Origin: Rhodothermia bacterium | GTDB taxonomy: Bacteria > Bacteroidota > Rhodothermia > Rhodothermales > JABDKH01 | Reading direction: 5' to 3' | Assembly: GCA_030431165.1 (NCBI GenBank) | Contig: JAUIJQ010000144.1 | Location: 1-7,602, forward strand | DNA: 7,602 bases | Shown here: positions 1-6,515 of the stretch, in pieces | How the letters are laid out: each line of letters starts with the position of its first letter | How positions within the stretch are numbered: position 1 is the stretch's first letter | Notes under the pieces: model-generated | Database searches by the model: none | Told to the model about the DNA's origin: nothing | Seen by the model: only the letters and a program-made list of their open reading frames with translations | Position numbers and translations under genes: made by a program

Positions 1-14
1 TACGCTTATGTGAA

Positions 15-94
15 GCTGTCGAACTGTGATGCTGTCGAACTGTGGAGCAGTGCAACTATGAGGCACGGCAACCGTGAAGCCGCGAAGATTCGGG
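15..94. repeat. Degenerate 16-bp tandem repeat (about 4-5 units)
   Basis: Units begin at 15, 31, 47, 63 and, doubtfully, 79. The first two share 14 identical bases in a row (GCTGTCGAACTGTG). The third matches the second at about 10 of 16 positions, the fourth matches the third at about 11 of 16, and the fifth is barely recognisable. Each unit starts with GC, and units 1-4 keep an AAC core at the same phase. The bases before unit 1 (TGTGAA at 9-14) fit the end of a further unit, so the array may extend left of the window. The period of 16 is not a multiple of three and no credible gene covers the array, so it is read as an intergenic minisatellite losing its identity rather than a protein repeat. 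Unit 4 contains a small perfect hairpin, CACGG-CAA-CCGTG (64-76). Confidence 0.6.
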
Positions 95-97
95 TCC

Positions 98-122
98 CGC
101 CGGCGCGAAACCAGGACCGGCG
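98..122 (-). terminator. GC-rich hairpin downstream of the T9SS protein, possible terminator
   Basis: CGCCGG (98-103) pairs perfectly with CCGGCG (117-122) around a 13-nt loop. It lies about 40 nt beyond the stop codon of the minus-strand secreted protein gene, where a transcription end would be expected. No T-tract follows on the minus strand, so this is not a classical intrinsic terminator; it could be a 3'-end stabilising stem or chance in GC-rich DNA. The rest of 95-164 shows nothing recognisable. Confidence 0.25.
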
Positions 123-164
123 TGGCCCGGAATCTGCTACCTGCGGTGGTCGTGATCGCGACGC

Positions 165-1718
165 TTATCTGGCAACAATGAGAGACCCTGTGGCCACTTC
201 TTTACCGCCCGGGCTTTGTGCTACCAGCCGGTAGAAGTAGGTGCCACTCGGCAGTCGGGAACCGTCAACCGGGATGGCTTGCTGCGAACCACCTGGAACC
301 GTGCCCGCGTCAATGCGCGTGACCGTCCGCCCCAGCAGGTCGAAGACTTCAAGGTGTACTTCAGAGAAGACAGGAACGGAGAACGCTACGTGCGTCGTCG
401 AAGAAAATGGGTTCGGATAATTTCCGACCAGCTCCAGACCACGGTCCACGCCGCCGGGACTATCCACTGACGTAACCGTCCCGCGCACAAACGTCGTCTG
501 GATTACGGGACCAACCGTGTACCGGGATCCGTCAGACGTCACGACTCGATGGAATACGGAAACTGGCGACTGGATGGGCACGCCACCCGCCTCGTTTGCA
601 GTAAGCGCATCGAAGAGCGCGGCGGCTGACGCCATGGTCAACGGAACCACGGTGCTATCAATGCCCAGTTCGAGCGTTGACAGATACAGATCGTTCGAAA
701 ACCCGGGACGGGTCGAAAGCTGCCAGAAATAGGTCACCTCGTCCCCATCCGCATCGTCTACTTTGTCAAGCGTGACTGTACCCAGGTACAAGTCAGGATC
801 TAGTGGGTCTTCCCCCACACCGCCACCGATAACCACTGTCGAACCGTCGGTCGGTTGTAGCACCCGCGACGGTGGTGGCGCCGCGTTCTCATATCCTCGA
901 AATCTGCCGCGCAGTGCATCTGATGCACGACTGGTTTCGACAACGACGGATATCCGACCAGACGACATCTCCGAAAGCCAGTCCATGCTTTCCATTGGCA
1001 CAACCTGATCGATGCCGCCGTACAGGGCTGATTCACCGGTATTCCAGAGCCACGCAAATTCTTCGCTGCCCGTGCCGCCCGAGACTTCGCGTAGCAACGC
1101 AACACGCGTCCAGTTTGATGCGAGTGCATTGAAATAACCGACGATCCGGAGGCCACCGTCAGTGACAAAAGCGCGCAGCCCTCCCCGACCAACCGGATAT
1201 CCCTGCACAAAGCTGGTCAGCCGTGTCTCAAAGTAGTCGGCCGGTGTCGACGCCAGTAGCGGTCCGTTGATGGACTCGGCTGGTGTAAGACTTTCGGTAC
1301 GCACCTGCACAAACAGTTGCCCGTCGTCAAGTGCTTCCTCGAGTTCAGTCGTCAGCGGCACCGACGTCTCGAACCCGCCGGTCTCGCCCAATGCGAGTGC
1401 CAGGTTGCGCACAAACGTGCCGCCCGTAAGTGGGTCGCCCTGATACAGGTTGCTACTGTGAGAAATATCGAAGTTGCTGGACGCGCCTCGGTAGGCGACT
1501 ATCAATTTCAGGTCGTCGCCAACGACAAAGCCATGAACGGTGCCTTTGCTGGCTTCTGCTGTTGCGTATGCCGGGCCGACGAGGCGAGCTTCGAAGGCCC
1601 TGGTGACCCCGTCTTGCGCGTGAAGCGTGCTGCCCGGCGCCAGCAGGACCACCGACAGGGCAAGCGCCAGCGTACGCACGCGGGACGCTTCGAATCTGCG
1701 GTAGATGATGGGATTCAT
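165..1718 (-). CDS. Secreted protein with tandem CHRD-like modules and T9SS type A sorting domain
   Basis: 517 aa. The start MNPIIYRRF precedes a clear Sec signal: a basic N-region (Arg7, 8, 13, 15), a hydrophobic core at 16-29 and a likely cleavage LHA|Q after Ala34. Residues about 41-156 and 163-276 look like two copies of a CHRD-type fold. Both open with F-E-(A/T)-R-L, continue with G-x-(L/V) strands, and close with a G-(Q/R)-(L/I)-x-V-x-V-x-T segment followed by a G-(P/R)-(L/F) strand; CHRD domains end similarly (YVNVHT ... IRGQL). The histidines usual in CHRD are mostly missing: copy 1 keeps ISHSSN (85-90) and copy 2 has none. Residues about 284-412 form a proline- and aspartate-rich region with beta strands, perhaps Ig-like (DDADGDEVTYFWQLS). 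Residues 430-517 are a type A T9SS sorting domain (GNYPNPF 432-438, LEVFDLLGR 456-464, LPSGTYFYRLVA 489-500), implying export across the outer membrane and tail processing. The start has no good Shine-Dalgarno sequence. The substrate or role is unknown; a binding or surface protein is more likely than an enzyme because no catalytic motif is visible. Confidence 0.9.
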   Translation of the reverse strand: MNPIIYRRFEASRVRTLALALSVVLLAPGSTLHAQDGVTRAFEARLVGPAYATAEASKGTVHGFVVGDDLKLIVAYRGASSNFDISHSSNLYQGDPLTGGTFVRNLALALGETGGFETSVPLTTELEEALDDGQLFVQVRTESLTPAESINGPLLASTPADYFETRLTSFVQGYPVGRGGLRAFVTDGGLRIVGYFNALASNWTRVALLREVSGGTGSEEFAWLWNTGESALYGGIDQVVPMESMDWLSEMSSGRISVVVETSRASDALRGRFRGYENAAPPPSRVLQPTDGSTVVIGGGVGEDPLDPDLYLGTVTLDKVDDADGDEVTYFWQLSTRPGFSNDLYLSTLELGIDSTVVPLTMASAAALFDALTANEAGGVPIQSPVSVFHRVVTSDGSRYTVGPVIQTTFVRGTVTSVDSPGGVDRGLELVGNYPNPFSSTTHVAFSVPVFSEVHLEVFDLLGRTVTRIDAGTVPGGSQQAIPVDGSRLPSGTYFYRLVAQSPGGKEVATGSLIVAR

Positions 1719-1838
1719 TGAGAGGTTTTCATTTTGTCAGCTGACTTGCGGCAGGCGATTCCAGCCGCTATCAGATCAGACACAATGTTACCTCGGCCAC
1801 GGCGCCCGGCGCGTGGCATGAAATAGCCATTTTCTACT
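1719..1838. other. Spacer between the luxR-type gene and the secreted protein gene
   Basis: This 120-bp spacer lies between two genes on the minus strand. It contains a strong hairpin close to the luxR stop (listed separately), a 10-bp palindrome GTCAGCTGAC (1736-1745) just upstream of the secreted protein start, and an interrupted inverted repeat GCGGC (1748-1752) / GCCGC (1764-1768). The minus-strand sequence before the start codon is A-rich with no AGGAGG-like site, as is common in Bacteroidota. I cannot point to a convincing promoter, so read-through from the luxR gene is possible. Confidence 0.4.
1796..1817 (-). terminator. Hairpin after the luxR-type gene, possible terminator
   Basis: GCCACG (1796-1801) pairs perfectly with CGTGGC (1812-1817), and two further inner GC pairs are possible across a one-base bulge. 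It starts about 21 nt beyond the luxR stop codon. There is no run of T on the minus strand, so termination may be weak, Rho-dependent or absent; the hairpin could instead partly insulate the downstream secreted protein gene. Confidence 0.35.
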
Positions 1839-2945
1839 TCAGCCGTCGGCCAGAAACCGGAGGGCCAGCGCCTTGCGCGTGTGCACGCCGAGCTTCTCGA
1901 ACAGGTTGGCGGTGTGCCGACGCGCCGTATGCGGACTGACGAAGAGGGTATCCGCAATTTGGTCATTCGAGAGTCCCTGAGCGAGGAGCAAGGCGATTTC
2001 GGATTCACGCCGCGTGATACCGTAACGCTCGCGCAGAACATCTGCCGAGGGCAGGCCCGCCGCAACCGATCGGCTGACCATGACCAGCACCGTGGCATCG
2101 GCGTTGATCAGGCCCGGGGGCAGGAGCGACGCCTTGAGCTCATATCGCCCGGTCGTCGTTGCAACCGTTCTTATGGCCGGCACAAACGGCCCTGATGACT
2201 TGGTGCGCGAAACCACACCGGCAAGATCCGTTGCATTGTCGGCTATCAATTCCGATTCCGGATCAACACCGTACAGCCTCGTAAGCGCACGGTTACGATG
2301 AATCTCCCGTCCCCGCATATCGAAGACGGCGAGCGGTTCGGTTGACTTATCCAGCGCGGCCCGCTGGGCACCGACTCGGATGATTGCATCCAGACCGGCT
2401 TTGAACGACGGCAGTAGAGCTCGAAGGACAGCAACACTGTCTTCGCCAAAGCGATGCTTGTCGCGGTTTTCGTAGAGGATCCACAGGAGAACCTCACCGA
2501 TCGGAGTTGCAACGTATGTGCCCGTGAAGTCAACAACACCGTGAGCGGCCAACACACCGCTAACCATCTCCGAATCTTTCATGGTCAGTCCGATGCGCCC
2601 GATCATCTGCTCATTCACCGACCACGAGAAGGCATCCACGCCTTCTGCGCGGCGCATGTGCTGCCACTGATCAACAACGGGGTCTTTCAGGTGGAGGCCG
2701 TCGGCTGCGTAGGCCGCGACGTACGACTCAACACCTGCGGCAAGTTCAGGATCGTCTTCGCTGAAGAACAGGCTGGACCCACCGGGGAGAACAAACACAG
2801 TTTTGTCCGCTCCGAACAGTTCGCGCACCGCACGATTTACGTTAGTGCGCCAGTCATCGAGGGAGGCAGTGTCGAGGGACGACAACATTGCCCGGGAAGC
2901 TTGTTCGCTTCGAGCAAGGTCGTCGGACGTAAAATGGAGACCCAT
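1839..2945 (-). CDS. LuxR-family transcriptional regulator with GAF-like and PAS-like sensor regions
   Basis: 368 aa, cytoplasmic, with no signal or membrane segment. The C-terminal 60 residues (about 306-365) are a LuxR/NarL-type helix-turn-helix: YGITRRESEIALLLAQGLSN leads to a QIADTLFVSPHT turn and a recognition helix (about 337-354) ending in KLGV, then the usual T-R-x-A-L. Residues about 24-190 resemble a GAF-like region (LFGADKTVFVLPGG, VATPIGEVLLWILYEN). Residues about 196-292 look like a PAS domain (EPLAVFDMRGREIHRNRALT followed by RLYGVDP). There is no phospho-receiver domain or autoinducer-binding signature, so this is probably a one-component sensor whose ligand cannot be read from sequence. 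The ATG at 2945 is preceded by GGAG about 10 nt upstream, a reasonable ribosome site. It lies downstream of the GH109-type gene on the same strand, 156 bp apart with hairpins between, so its transcription may be separate. Regulation of the neighbouring sugar genes is inferred from position only. Confidence 0.9.
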   Translation of the reverse strand: MGLHFTSDDLARSEQASRAMLSSLDTASLDDWRTNVNRAVRELFGADKTVFVLPGGSSLFFSEDDPELAAGVESYVAAYAADGLHLKDPVVDQWQHMRRAEGVDAFSWSVNEQMIGRIGLTMKDSEMVSGVLAAHGVVDFTGTYVATPIGEVLLWILYENRDKHRFGEDSVAVLRALLPSFKAGLDAIIRVGAQRAALDKSTEPLAVFDMRGREIHRNRALTRLYGVDPESELIADNATDLAGVVSRTKSSGPFVPAIRTVATTTGRYELKASLLPPGLINADATVLVMVSRSVAAGLPSADVLRERYGITRRESEIALLLAQGLSNDQIADTLFVSPHTARRHTANLFEKLGVHTRKALALRFLADG

Positions 2946-3101
2946 GGCATACGAGCTCCGAGGGAGGGAGTGAGGGGAGATCTGGCATATCCCGCTTCAA
3001 CCTCGGGCGCGCCGGGGGTTCCGGGGTGCCAAACAAATTGCCGGGGTCGTAGCGCGGCTGCGCCGCGTCAACGCATCAGGCGGCGTCACCCGCCGTAACG
3101 A
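2946..3101. other. Spacer upstream of the luxR-type gene
   Basis: This 156-bp spacer runs between the GH109-type stop and the luxR-type start (both minus strand). Near the GH109 end are two GC hairpins (listed separately). In the middle a 7-bp direct repeat CCGGGGT occurs at 3021-3027 and 3041-3047, exactly 20 bp apart, with an AT-richer stretch between; two helical turns apart would suit a protein site, but a short repeat in GC-rich DNA can arise by chance. On the minus strand, TTGAAG at about 2994-2999 is a poor -35 candidate with no matching -10. No gene is supported here. Confidence 0.4.
3053..3094 (-). terminator. Two adjacent GC hairpins after the GH109-type gene
   Basis: Hairpin one: GGCGG (3079-3083) pairs with CCGCC (3090-3094) across a 6-nt loop, starting 8 nt past the stop codon on the minus strand. 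Hairpin two: CGCGGC (3053-3058) pairs perfectly with GCCGCG (3062-3067) around a 3-nt loop. Two stems in a row directly after a stop fit a transcript 3' end. No T-tract immediately follows; the nearest T-rich bit is ATTTGTTT (minus strand, about 3031-3038). They may terminate or attenuate read-through into the luxR-type gene. Confidence 0.4.
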
Positions 3102-4643
3102 TCACCCCTCGTACAACGGAAGCGGCTGCCACTCCTTCCACCGCCCACGCGTGAAATCCGGAAACTCAACCGGCGCACTCCCCTGCGCTACCGAGAGCTC
3201 GGTCAGCTCGCAAACCACGCTGAGCGCCGCGGCGTCGTACACGTTCATGTCCGTTTGCTTGCCCTCGCGCAAACACTTGATCAACCGGTAGTCCTCCATG
3301 TAGTCCATCCCACCGTGGCCCGGCCGCTCCACCGCGTTCTCCAACTCCCACTTCCACAACGGATGGTCGTGCTCCTCCTGCCAATCCGTCCAGTCATTCC
3401 AGCCGTGTCCCTCACTCAGCCCTTCGATGTGTACGCGGTTCGGGTAACCCGAGAATATTCCCTTGGTCCCCTGCACCGTGTTGATCCGGCTGTACGGACG
3501 CGGCAGGTTTGTGTCGTGACTCAGATAGATCGTGCGCCCGTTTACCGTCTTGATCATCGAGACGTTCACATCGCCAAGCGCAAACGTCTCCGCCCGCTGT
3601 GGCGAACCCGGCGCAAAATTTTCACGCGCGTACTCCTGCAAGCCGCGTGACGGACTGCTCATCGACACCAGGTACGCAAACTGATCACCGCGATTGATGT
3701 CCATGTACTGTGCGACAGGTCCGAGGCCATGGGTCGGGTACAGGTTGCCGTTCCGCGTCCACGAGTGGTCGCGACGCCACAGTCCTTCGCCGTTGTCACT
3801 GAACTTGATTGCGCGAAGGTCGTGGAGGTATCCGCACTCGGCATGCAACACTTCACCAAGCAGTCCCTGGCGGATGAGGTGCAGCGCCATCAGCTCCGGG
3901 CGGTCGTAGTTGCAGTTCTCCATCATCACGCAGTGGCGCTCGAACTGCTCGGCGGTCTCAACGAGCTCCCAGCAGCCGTCCAGCGTATAAGCGGCGGGTA
4001 CCTCGGTTGCAGCGTGTTTGCCGTTACGCATGGCCTCGACGCAAATGGGCACGTGCCACTTCCATGGGGTCGCGGTAAACACGAGGTCGAGGTCTTCCTC
4101 ACCGATCATCCGCTCATAGTCGCGTTCGCCGCGTGTGTATAAGGTCGGGGGCGCCATGCCTGCGGCAACCGCGATCTCCTGTGCGCGCACTGCGTGTTCT
4201 TCCCGGATGTCTGCCACCGCGACGATCTCGACTCCCGGAATGCTCGCAAAGTTGCGCACGTGTACGGTGCCCATTCCGCCGACACCGACAAATCCGATGC
4301 GGACGGTTTCCATGGGTGGCGTTACAAGCGGGCCGGCAGGTGCTGCGCCAAGTCGTGCCTGGCCGGTAGCGACACGATCACTTCCCTCTCGGGTTGTGCA
4401 TCCGGCGGCCGTCGTGGCGCCTGCCACTGCGGTTGCCCCGAGCCCCAGCGCTCCAAGTCGCAAGAAGTTGCGGCGGTCGATGCCGCCTGCCTCGAACGCG
4501 GGCCCCTGTACGGCCGCGATCGGCGAGGCGTTCGTGGCTTCGTTGCCGGATTCGTCGCGAGCTTCGTTGCTGCCGTCTTTGCTGTGGCCTTTGCTGTGGC
4601 CTTTGCTGCCGACGTTGACGCCGTCTTTGATACCGTCCTTCAT
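3102..4643 (-). CDS. GH109-type Gfo/Idh/MocA protein (alpha-N-acetylgalactosaminidase-like), Tat-exported
   Basis: 513 aa from the chosen ATG. An NAD-binding Rossmann motif (RIGFVGVGGMG, 115-125; Asp145 ends the second strand) is followed by the Gfo/Idh/MocA E-V-P segment (214-216). The C-terminal half closely follows the GH109 enzyme Nag109A as I remember it: NCNYDRPELMAL (243-254), GYLHDLR (271-277), YPTHGLGP (302-309), MDINRG (314-319), HGGMDY (443-448) and FPDFTRGRWK (494-503). GH109 enzymes hydrolyse alpha-GalNAc linkages by NAD-mediated transient oxidation; Tyr246 and His305 are candidate active-site residues. A twin-arginine signal (DRRNFLR, Arg57/Arg58) with a hydrophobic stretch ends in AAGC (79-82), a possible but imperfect lipobox. 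The preceding 54-residue N-region is unusually long, hydrophilic and repetitive (SKGHSKGHSKDG, 13-24). An upstream in-frame ATG at 4700 is less likely, because it lies beyond the AT-rich promoter-like element; no ATG, GTG or TTG lies in frame between 4643 and the RR motif. The gene is divergent from the symporter. Sugar oxidoreductase activity remains an alternative. Confidence 0.88.
   Translation of the reverse strand: MKDGIKDGVNVGSKGHSKGHSKDGSNEARDESGNEATNASPIAAVQGPAFEAGGIDRRNFLRLGALGLGATAVAGATTAAGCTTREGSDRVATGQARLGAAPAGPLVTPPMETVRIGFVGVGGMGTVHVRNFASIPGVEIVAVADIREEHAVRAQEIAVAAGMAPPTLYTRGERDYERMIGEEDLDLVFTATPWKWHVPICVEAMRNGKHAATEVPAAYTLDGCWELVETAEQFERHCVMMENCNYDRPELMALHLIRQGLLGEVLHAECGYLHDLRAIKFSDNGEGLWRRDHSWTRNGNLYPTHGLGPVAQYMDINRGDQFAYLVSMSSPSRGLQEYARENFAPGSPQRAETFALGDVNVSMIKTVNGRTIYLSHDTNLPRPYSRINTVQGTKGIFSGYPNRVHIEGLSEGHGWNDWTDWQEEHDHPLWKWELENAVERPGHGGMDYMEDYRLIKCLREGKQTDMNVYDAAALSVVCELTELSVAQGSAPVEFPDFTRGRWKEWQPLPLYEG
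4572..4607 (-). repeat. In-frame 12-bp tandem repeat in the GH109-type N-region
   Basis: Read on the minus strand, the unit AGCAAAGGCCAC occurs twice exactly (4596-4607 and 4584-4595), followed by a third copy changed in its last half (AGCAAAGACGGC, 4572-4583). It encodes S-K-G-H, S-K-G-H, S-K-D-G. Because 12 is a multiple of three, slippage would change the length of the leader without breaking the frame. The two K-D-G units next to the start (MKDGIKDG) are a looser version of the same low-complexity pattern. Confidence 0.8.
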
Positions 4644-4734
4644 GTCGCCGTTACTCTGATTGCGGATTACGCTTATAATACGCCTTGCTCTACATTCCAT
4701 CCCGTGCCCCTCAGAACCTCACGGCAGGCGATTT
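4644..4734. promoter_or_regulatory. Divergent promoter region between GH109-type gene and symporter
   Basis: These 91 bp separate two genes transcribed away from each other, so both promoters should lie here or overlap the coding ends. The AT-rich block at 4673-4680 reads TATAAT on the plus strand (4674-4679) and TATTAT on the minus strand (4675-4680), allowing back-to-back -10 elements. I see no good -35 for either direction and no Bacteroidota-type TAnnTTTG. Expected leaders would be about 50 nt for the symporter and about 25 nt for the GH109-type gene. The symporter start is preceded by GGCAGG, a weak ribosome site; the GH109-type start has none of note. Confidence 0.45.
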
Positions 4735-6513
4735 ATGGAACTGACAACGATCGATTGGATCATCATGGCGGCGTTTTTCGCCACATCCATCGGCATCGGC
4801 GTCGCTGTCTCACGAAGGTCGGGAAAAGACTTCAAGGCGTTCTTCCTCGCCGGTCGCAACATGCCGTGGTGGCTCCTCGGCGTTTCGATGGTCGCCACCA
4901 CGTTCTCCACCGACACACCAAACCTGGTTGCCGACATCACACGCTCACATGGCGTCGTCGGAAACTGGCAATGGTGGGCGTTCCTGCTGACCGGCATGGT
5001 CACCGTCTTCCTCTACGCGAAGCTGTGGCGCCGATCCGGGGTGCTTACCGACGTTGAGTTCTACGAGCTGCGCTACTCGGGCACCCTCGCGGCTTTTCTT
5101 CGTGGCTTCCGGGCCGCGTACCTCGGCATCCTGTTCAACGTCGTCATCATGGCGTCGGTCACGCTCGCCGCAATCAAAATCGGATCAGTCATGATGGACT
5201 GGTCACCTGTGCAGACGGTCGTTGTCGCCGCATCGGTTACGCTGCTCTACTCGGTCCTTGGCGGACTCCGCGGCGTGGTGCTCACCGACATCATCCAGTT
5301 TACACTTGCAATGGCTGGCTCAATCGCGGCAGCGATATACGTCATCAACCTACCCGAGATTGGCGGATTGTCGGCCATGCTGAGCCATCCGAATGTATCC
5401 GGCAAAATGTCGTTCCTGCCGGATTTCAGTGCTATGTCGATGGCCGATCTCGTACCCATCTTCGTGATTCCCCTTGCCGTCCAGTGGTGGGCCACTTATT
5501 ACCCTGGCGCCGAGCCGGGCGGTGGCGGCTACATAGCCCAACGTATGCTATCAACGAAGACCGAGCGCGACGCGGCGACGGCGACGCTGGCCTTCAACGT
5601 GATGCATTACGCGCTTCGTCCGTGGCCGTGGATCCTGGTTGCGCTTGCTTCGCTGATCGTGTTTCCCGACCTCGCGTCGATCGCTGAGCGCTTTCCGAAC
5701 GTACCCGAGAACGTCGTGCGCAACGACCTCGCGTATCCGGCGATGCTGACGTACCTCCCACCGGGCCTTCTCGGACTCGTCGTTACGGCGCTCGCCGCGG
5801 CGTACATGTCGACAATCTCGACGCAGGTGAACTGGGGTGCCTCGGTTATTGTCAACGACATCTACAAGCGCTTCTACAAACCGGATGCCTCTGAGCACGA
5901 ACTGGTTTGGTTCGGGCGGATATTCACTGCGCTGCTGCTGATCCTGGCGTGTGTGCTTGCACTTGCGATGGAGAATGCGCTGCAGGCATTCAACATCATT
6001 CTGCAGATTGGCGCTGGTACCGGATTGCTGTACATCCTTCGCTGGTTCTGGTGGCGAATCAACGCGCCCGCTGAACTGACGGCGATGATCGTCTCTTTTG
6101 GTATCGCCATCCTGTTCGCCGTGACCGGCGGACTCGGGCTTGAGTCCTGGCAGCAGCTTCTCGCCGGCGTCGGCATCACGACGGTTGCATGGGTAACCGT
6201 TGCGTTCACGACGAGTCCTACCGACTCGCAAACATTGTATCGCTTCCTTGACCGGGTTCGCCCAAGCGGGCCGGGTTGGGATGCCGTGCGCGCCAGGGCG
6301 CAGGAAGACGGGGTTGTTTTGTCTCGCTCAGACGGTGATTTCCCACAGTCGCTGCTCGCGGTTGTGCTGGGCACGGTTGCGATCTATGCCGCTATGTTCA
6401 CCACCGGATTCTTCCTTTACGGCCGCATCACTCCTGCGATTGTGTGCGCGGTGTTGTGCGCTGTATCGGCGACGGTGCTGATCCGTGGTTGGCGAAAACT
6501 GTCGTTCCGGTAA
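4735..6513 (+). CDS. Sodium:solute symporter (SSS family), probable sugar importer
   Basis: 592 aa inner-membrane protein with about 14-15 hydrophobic helices. The SSS hallmark FFLAGRNMPWW (36-46) follows helix 1 and leads into the broken helix ATTFSTDTP. PGAEPGGGGYIAQRML (257-272) and the hydroxyl-rich helix AYMSTISTQVNW (356-367), running into NDIYKRFY, fit the LeuT-fold core where Na+ is bound in this family. The last two helices (about 540-585) follow a hydrophilic loop (about 490-538). The start MELTTIDW at 4735 is preferred over an in-frame ATG at 4660, because the extra 25 residues are not membrane-like for this family and the 4660 start precedes the probable promoter. SSS carriers use the Na+ gradient to bring in sugars, amino acids or other small solutes; the specificity is not readable here, but divergence from a GH109-type gene and adjacency to a sugar kinase favour galactose, GalNAc or a related sugar. 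It ends 2 bp from the convergent kinase stop. Confidence 0.93.
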   Translation: MELTTIDWIIMAAFFATSIGIGVAVSRRSGKDFKAFFLAGRNMPWWLLGVSMVATTFSTDTPNLVADITRSHGVVGNWQWWAFLLTGMVTVFLYAKLWRRSGVLTDVEFYELRYSGTLAAFLRGFRAAYLGILFNVVIMASVTLAAIKIGSVMMDWSPVQTVVVAASVTLLYSVLGGLRGVVLTDIIQFTLAMAGSIAAAIYVINLPEIGGLSAMLSHPNVSGKMSFLPDFSAMSMADLVPIFVIPLAVQWWATYYPGAEPGGGGYIAQRMLSTKTERDAATATLAFNVMHYALRPWPWILVALASLIVFPDLASIAERFPNVPENVVRNDLAYPAMLTYLPPGLLGLVVTALAAAYMSTISTQVNWGASVIVNDIYKRFYKPDASEHELVWFGRIFTALLLILACVLALAMENALQAFNIILQIGAGTGLLYILRWFWWRINAPAELTAMIVSFGIAILFAVTGGLGLESWQQLLAGVGITTVAWVTVAFTTSPTDSQTLYRFLDRVRPSGPGWDAVRARAQEDGVVLSRSDGDFPQSLLAVVLGTVAIYAAMFTTGFFLYGRITPAIVCAVLCAVSATVLIRGWRKLSFR

Positions 6514-6515
6514 GC

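Noticed and set aside
1736..1745. Perfect 10-bp palindrome GTCAGCTGAC upstream of the secreted protein
   Set aside because: Several such palindromes are expected by chance in 7.6 kb, and no second site or known operator match supports it.
1749..1760. 12-mer CGGCAGGCGATT also present at 4722-4733 before the symporter start
   Set aside because: Both copies are intergenic, which drew attention, but one or two shared 12-mers are expected by chance in a window this size and the flanks do not match.
1715..2098. 127-codon minus-strand frame whose stop overlaps the secreted protein start (ATGA)
   Set aside because: Most of it overlaps the luxR helix-turn-helix coding region out of frame; the ATGA overlap could suggest coupling, but the protein has no family features.
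3006..3013. GGCGCGCC palindrome in the spacer
   Set aside because: An 8-bp GC palindrome without loop or flanking symmetry is unremarkable in GC-rich DNA.
2454..3098. 214-codon plus-strand frame across the luxR-type gene and the 2946-3101 spacer
   Set aside because: It is antisense to a well-supported gene; the part over the spacer is Arg/Gly/Pro-rich low-quality sequence with no motif.
4194..5057. Long 287-codon open frame on the plus strand across the GH109-type gene, promoter and symporter start
   Set aside because: It lies antisense to the GH109-type gene and out of frame with the symporter; its composition is Arg/Ala/Cys-rich and typical of a GC-rich shadow, with no recognisable domain.
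5551..6231. 226-codon minus-strand frame opposite the symporter
   Set aside because: Very Arg-rich and antisense to conserved membrane helices; explained as a shadow.
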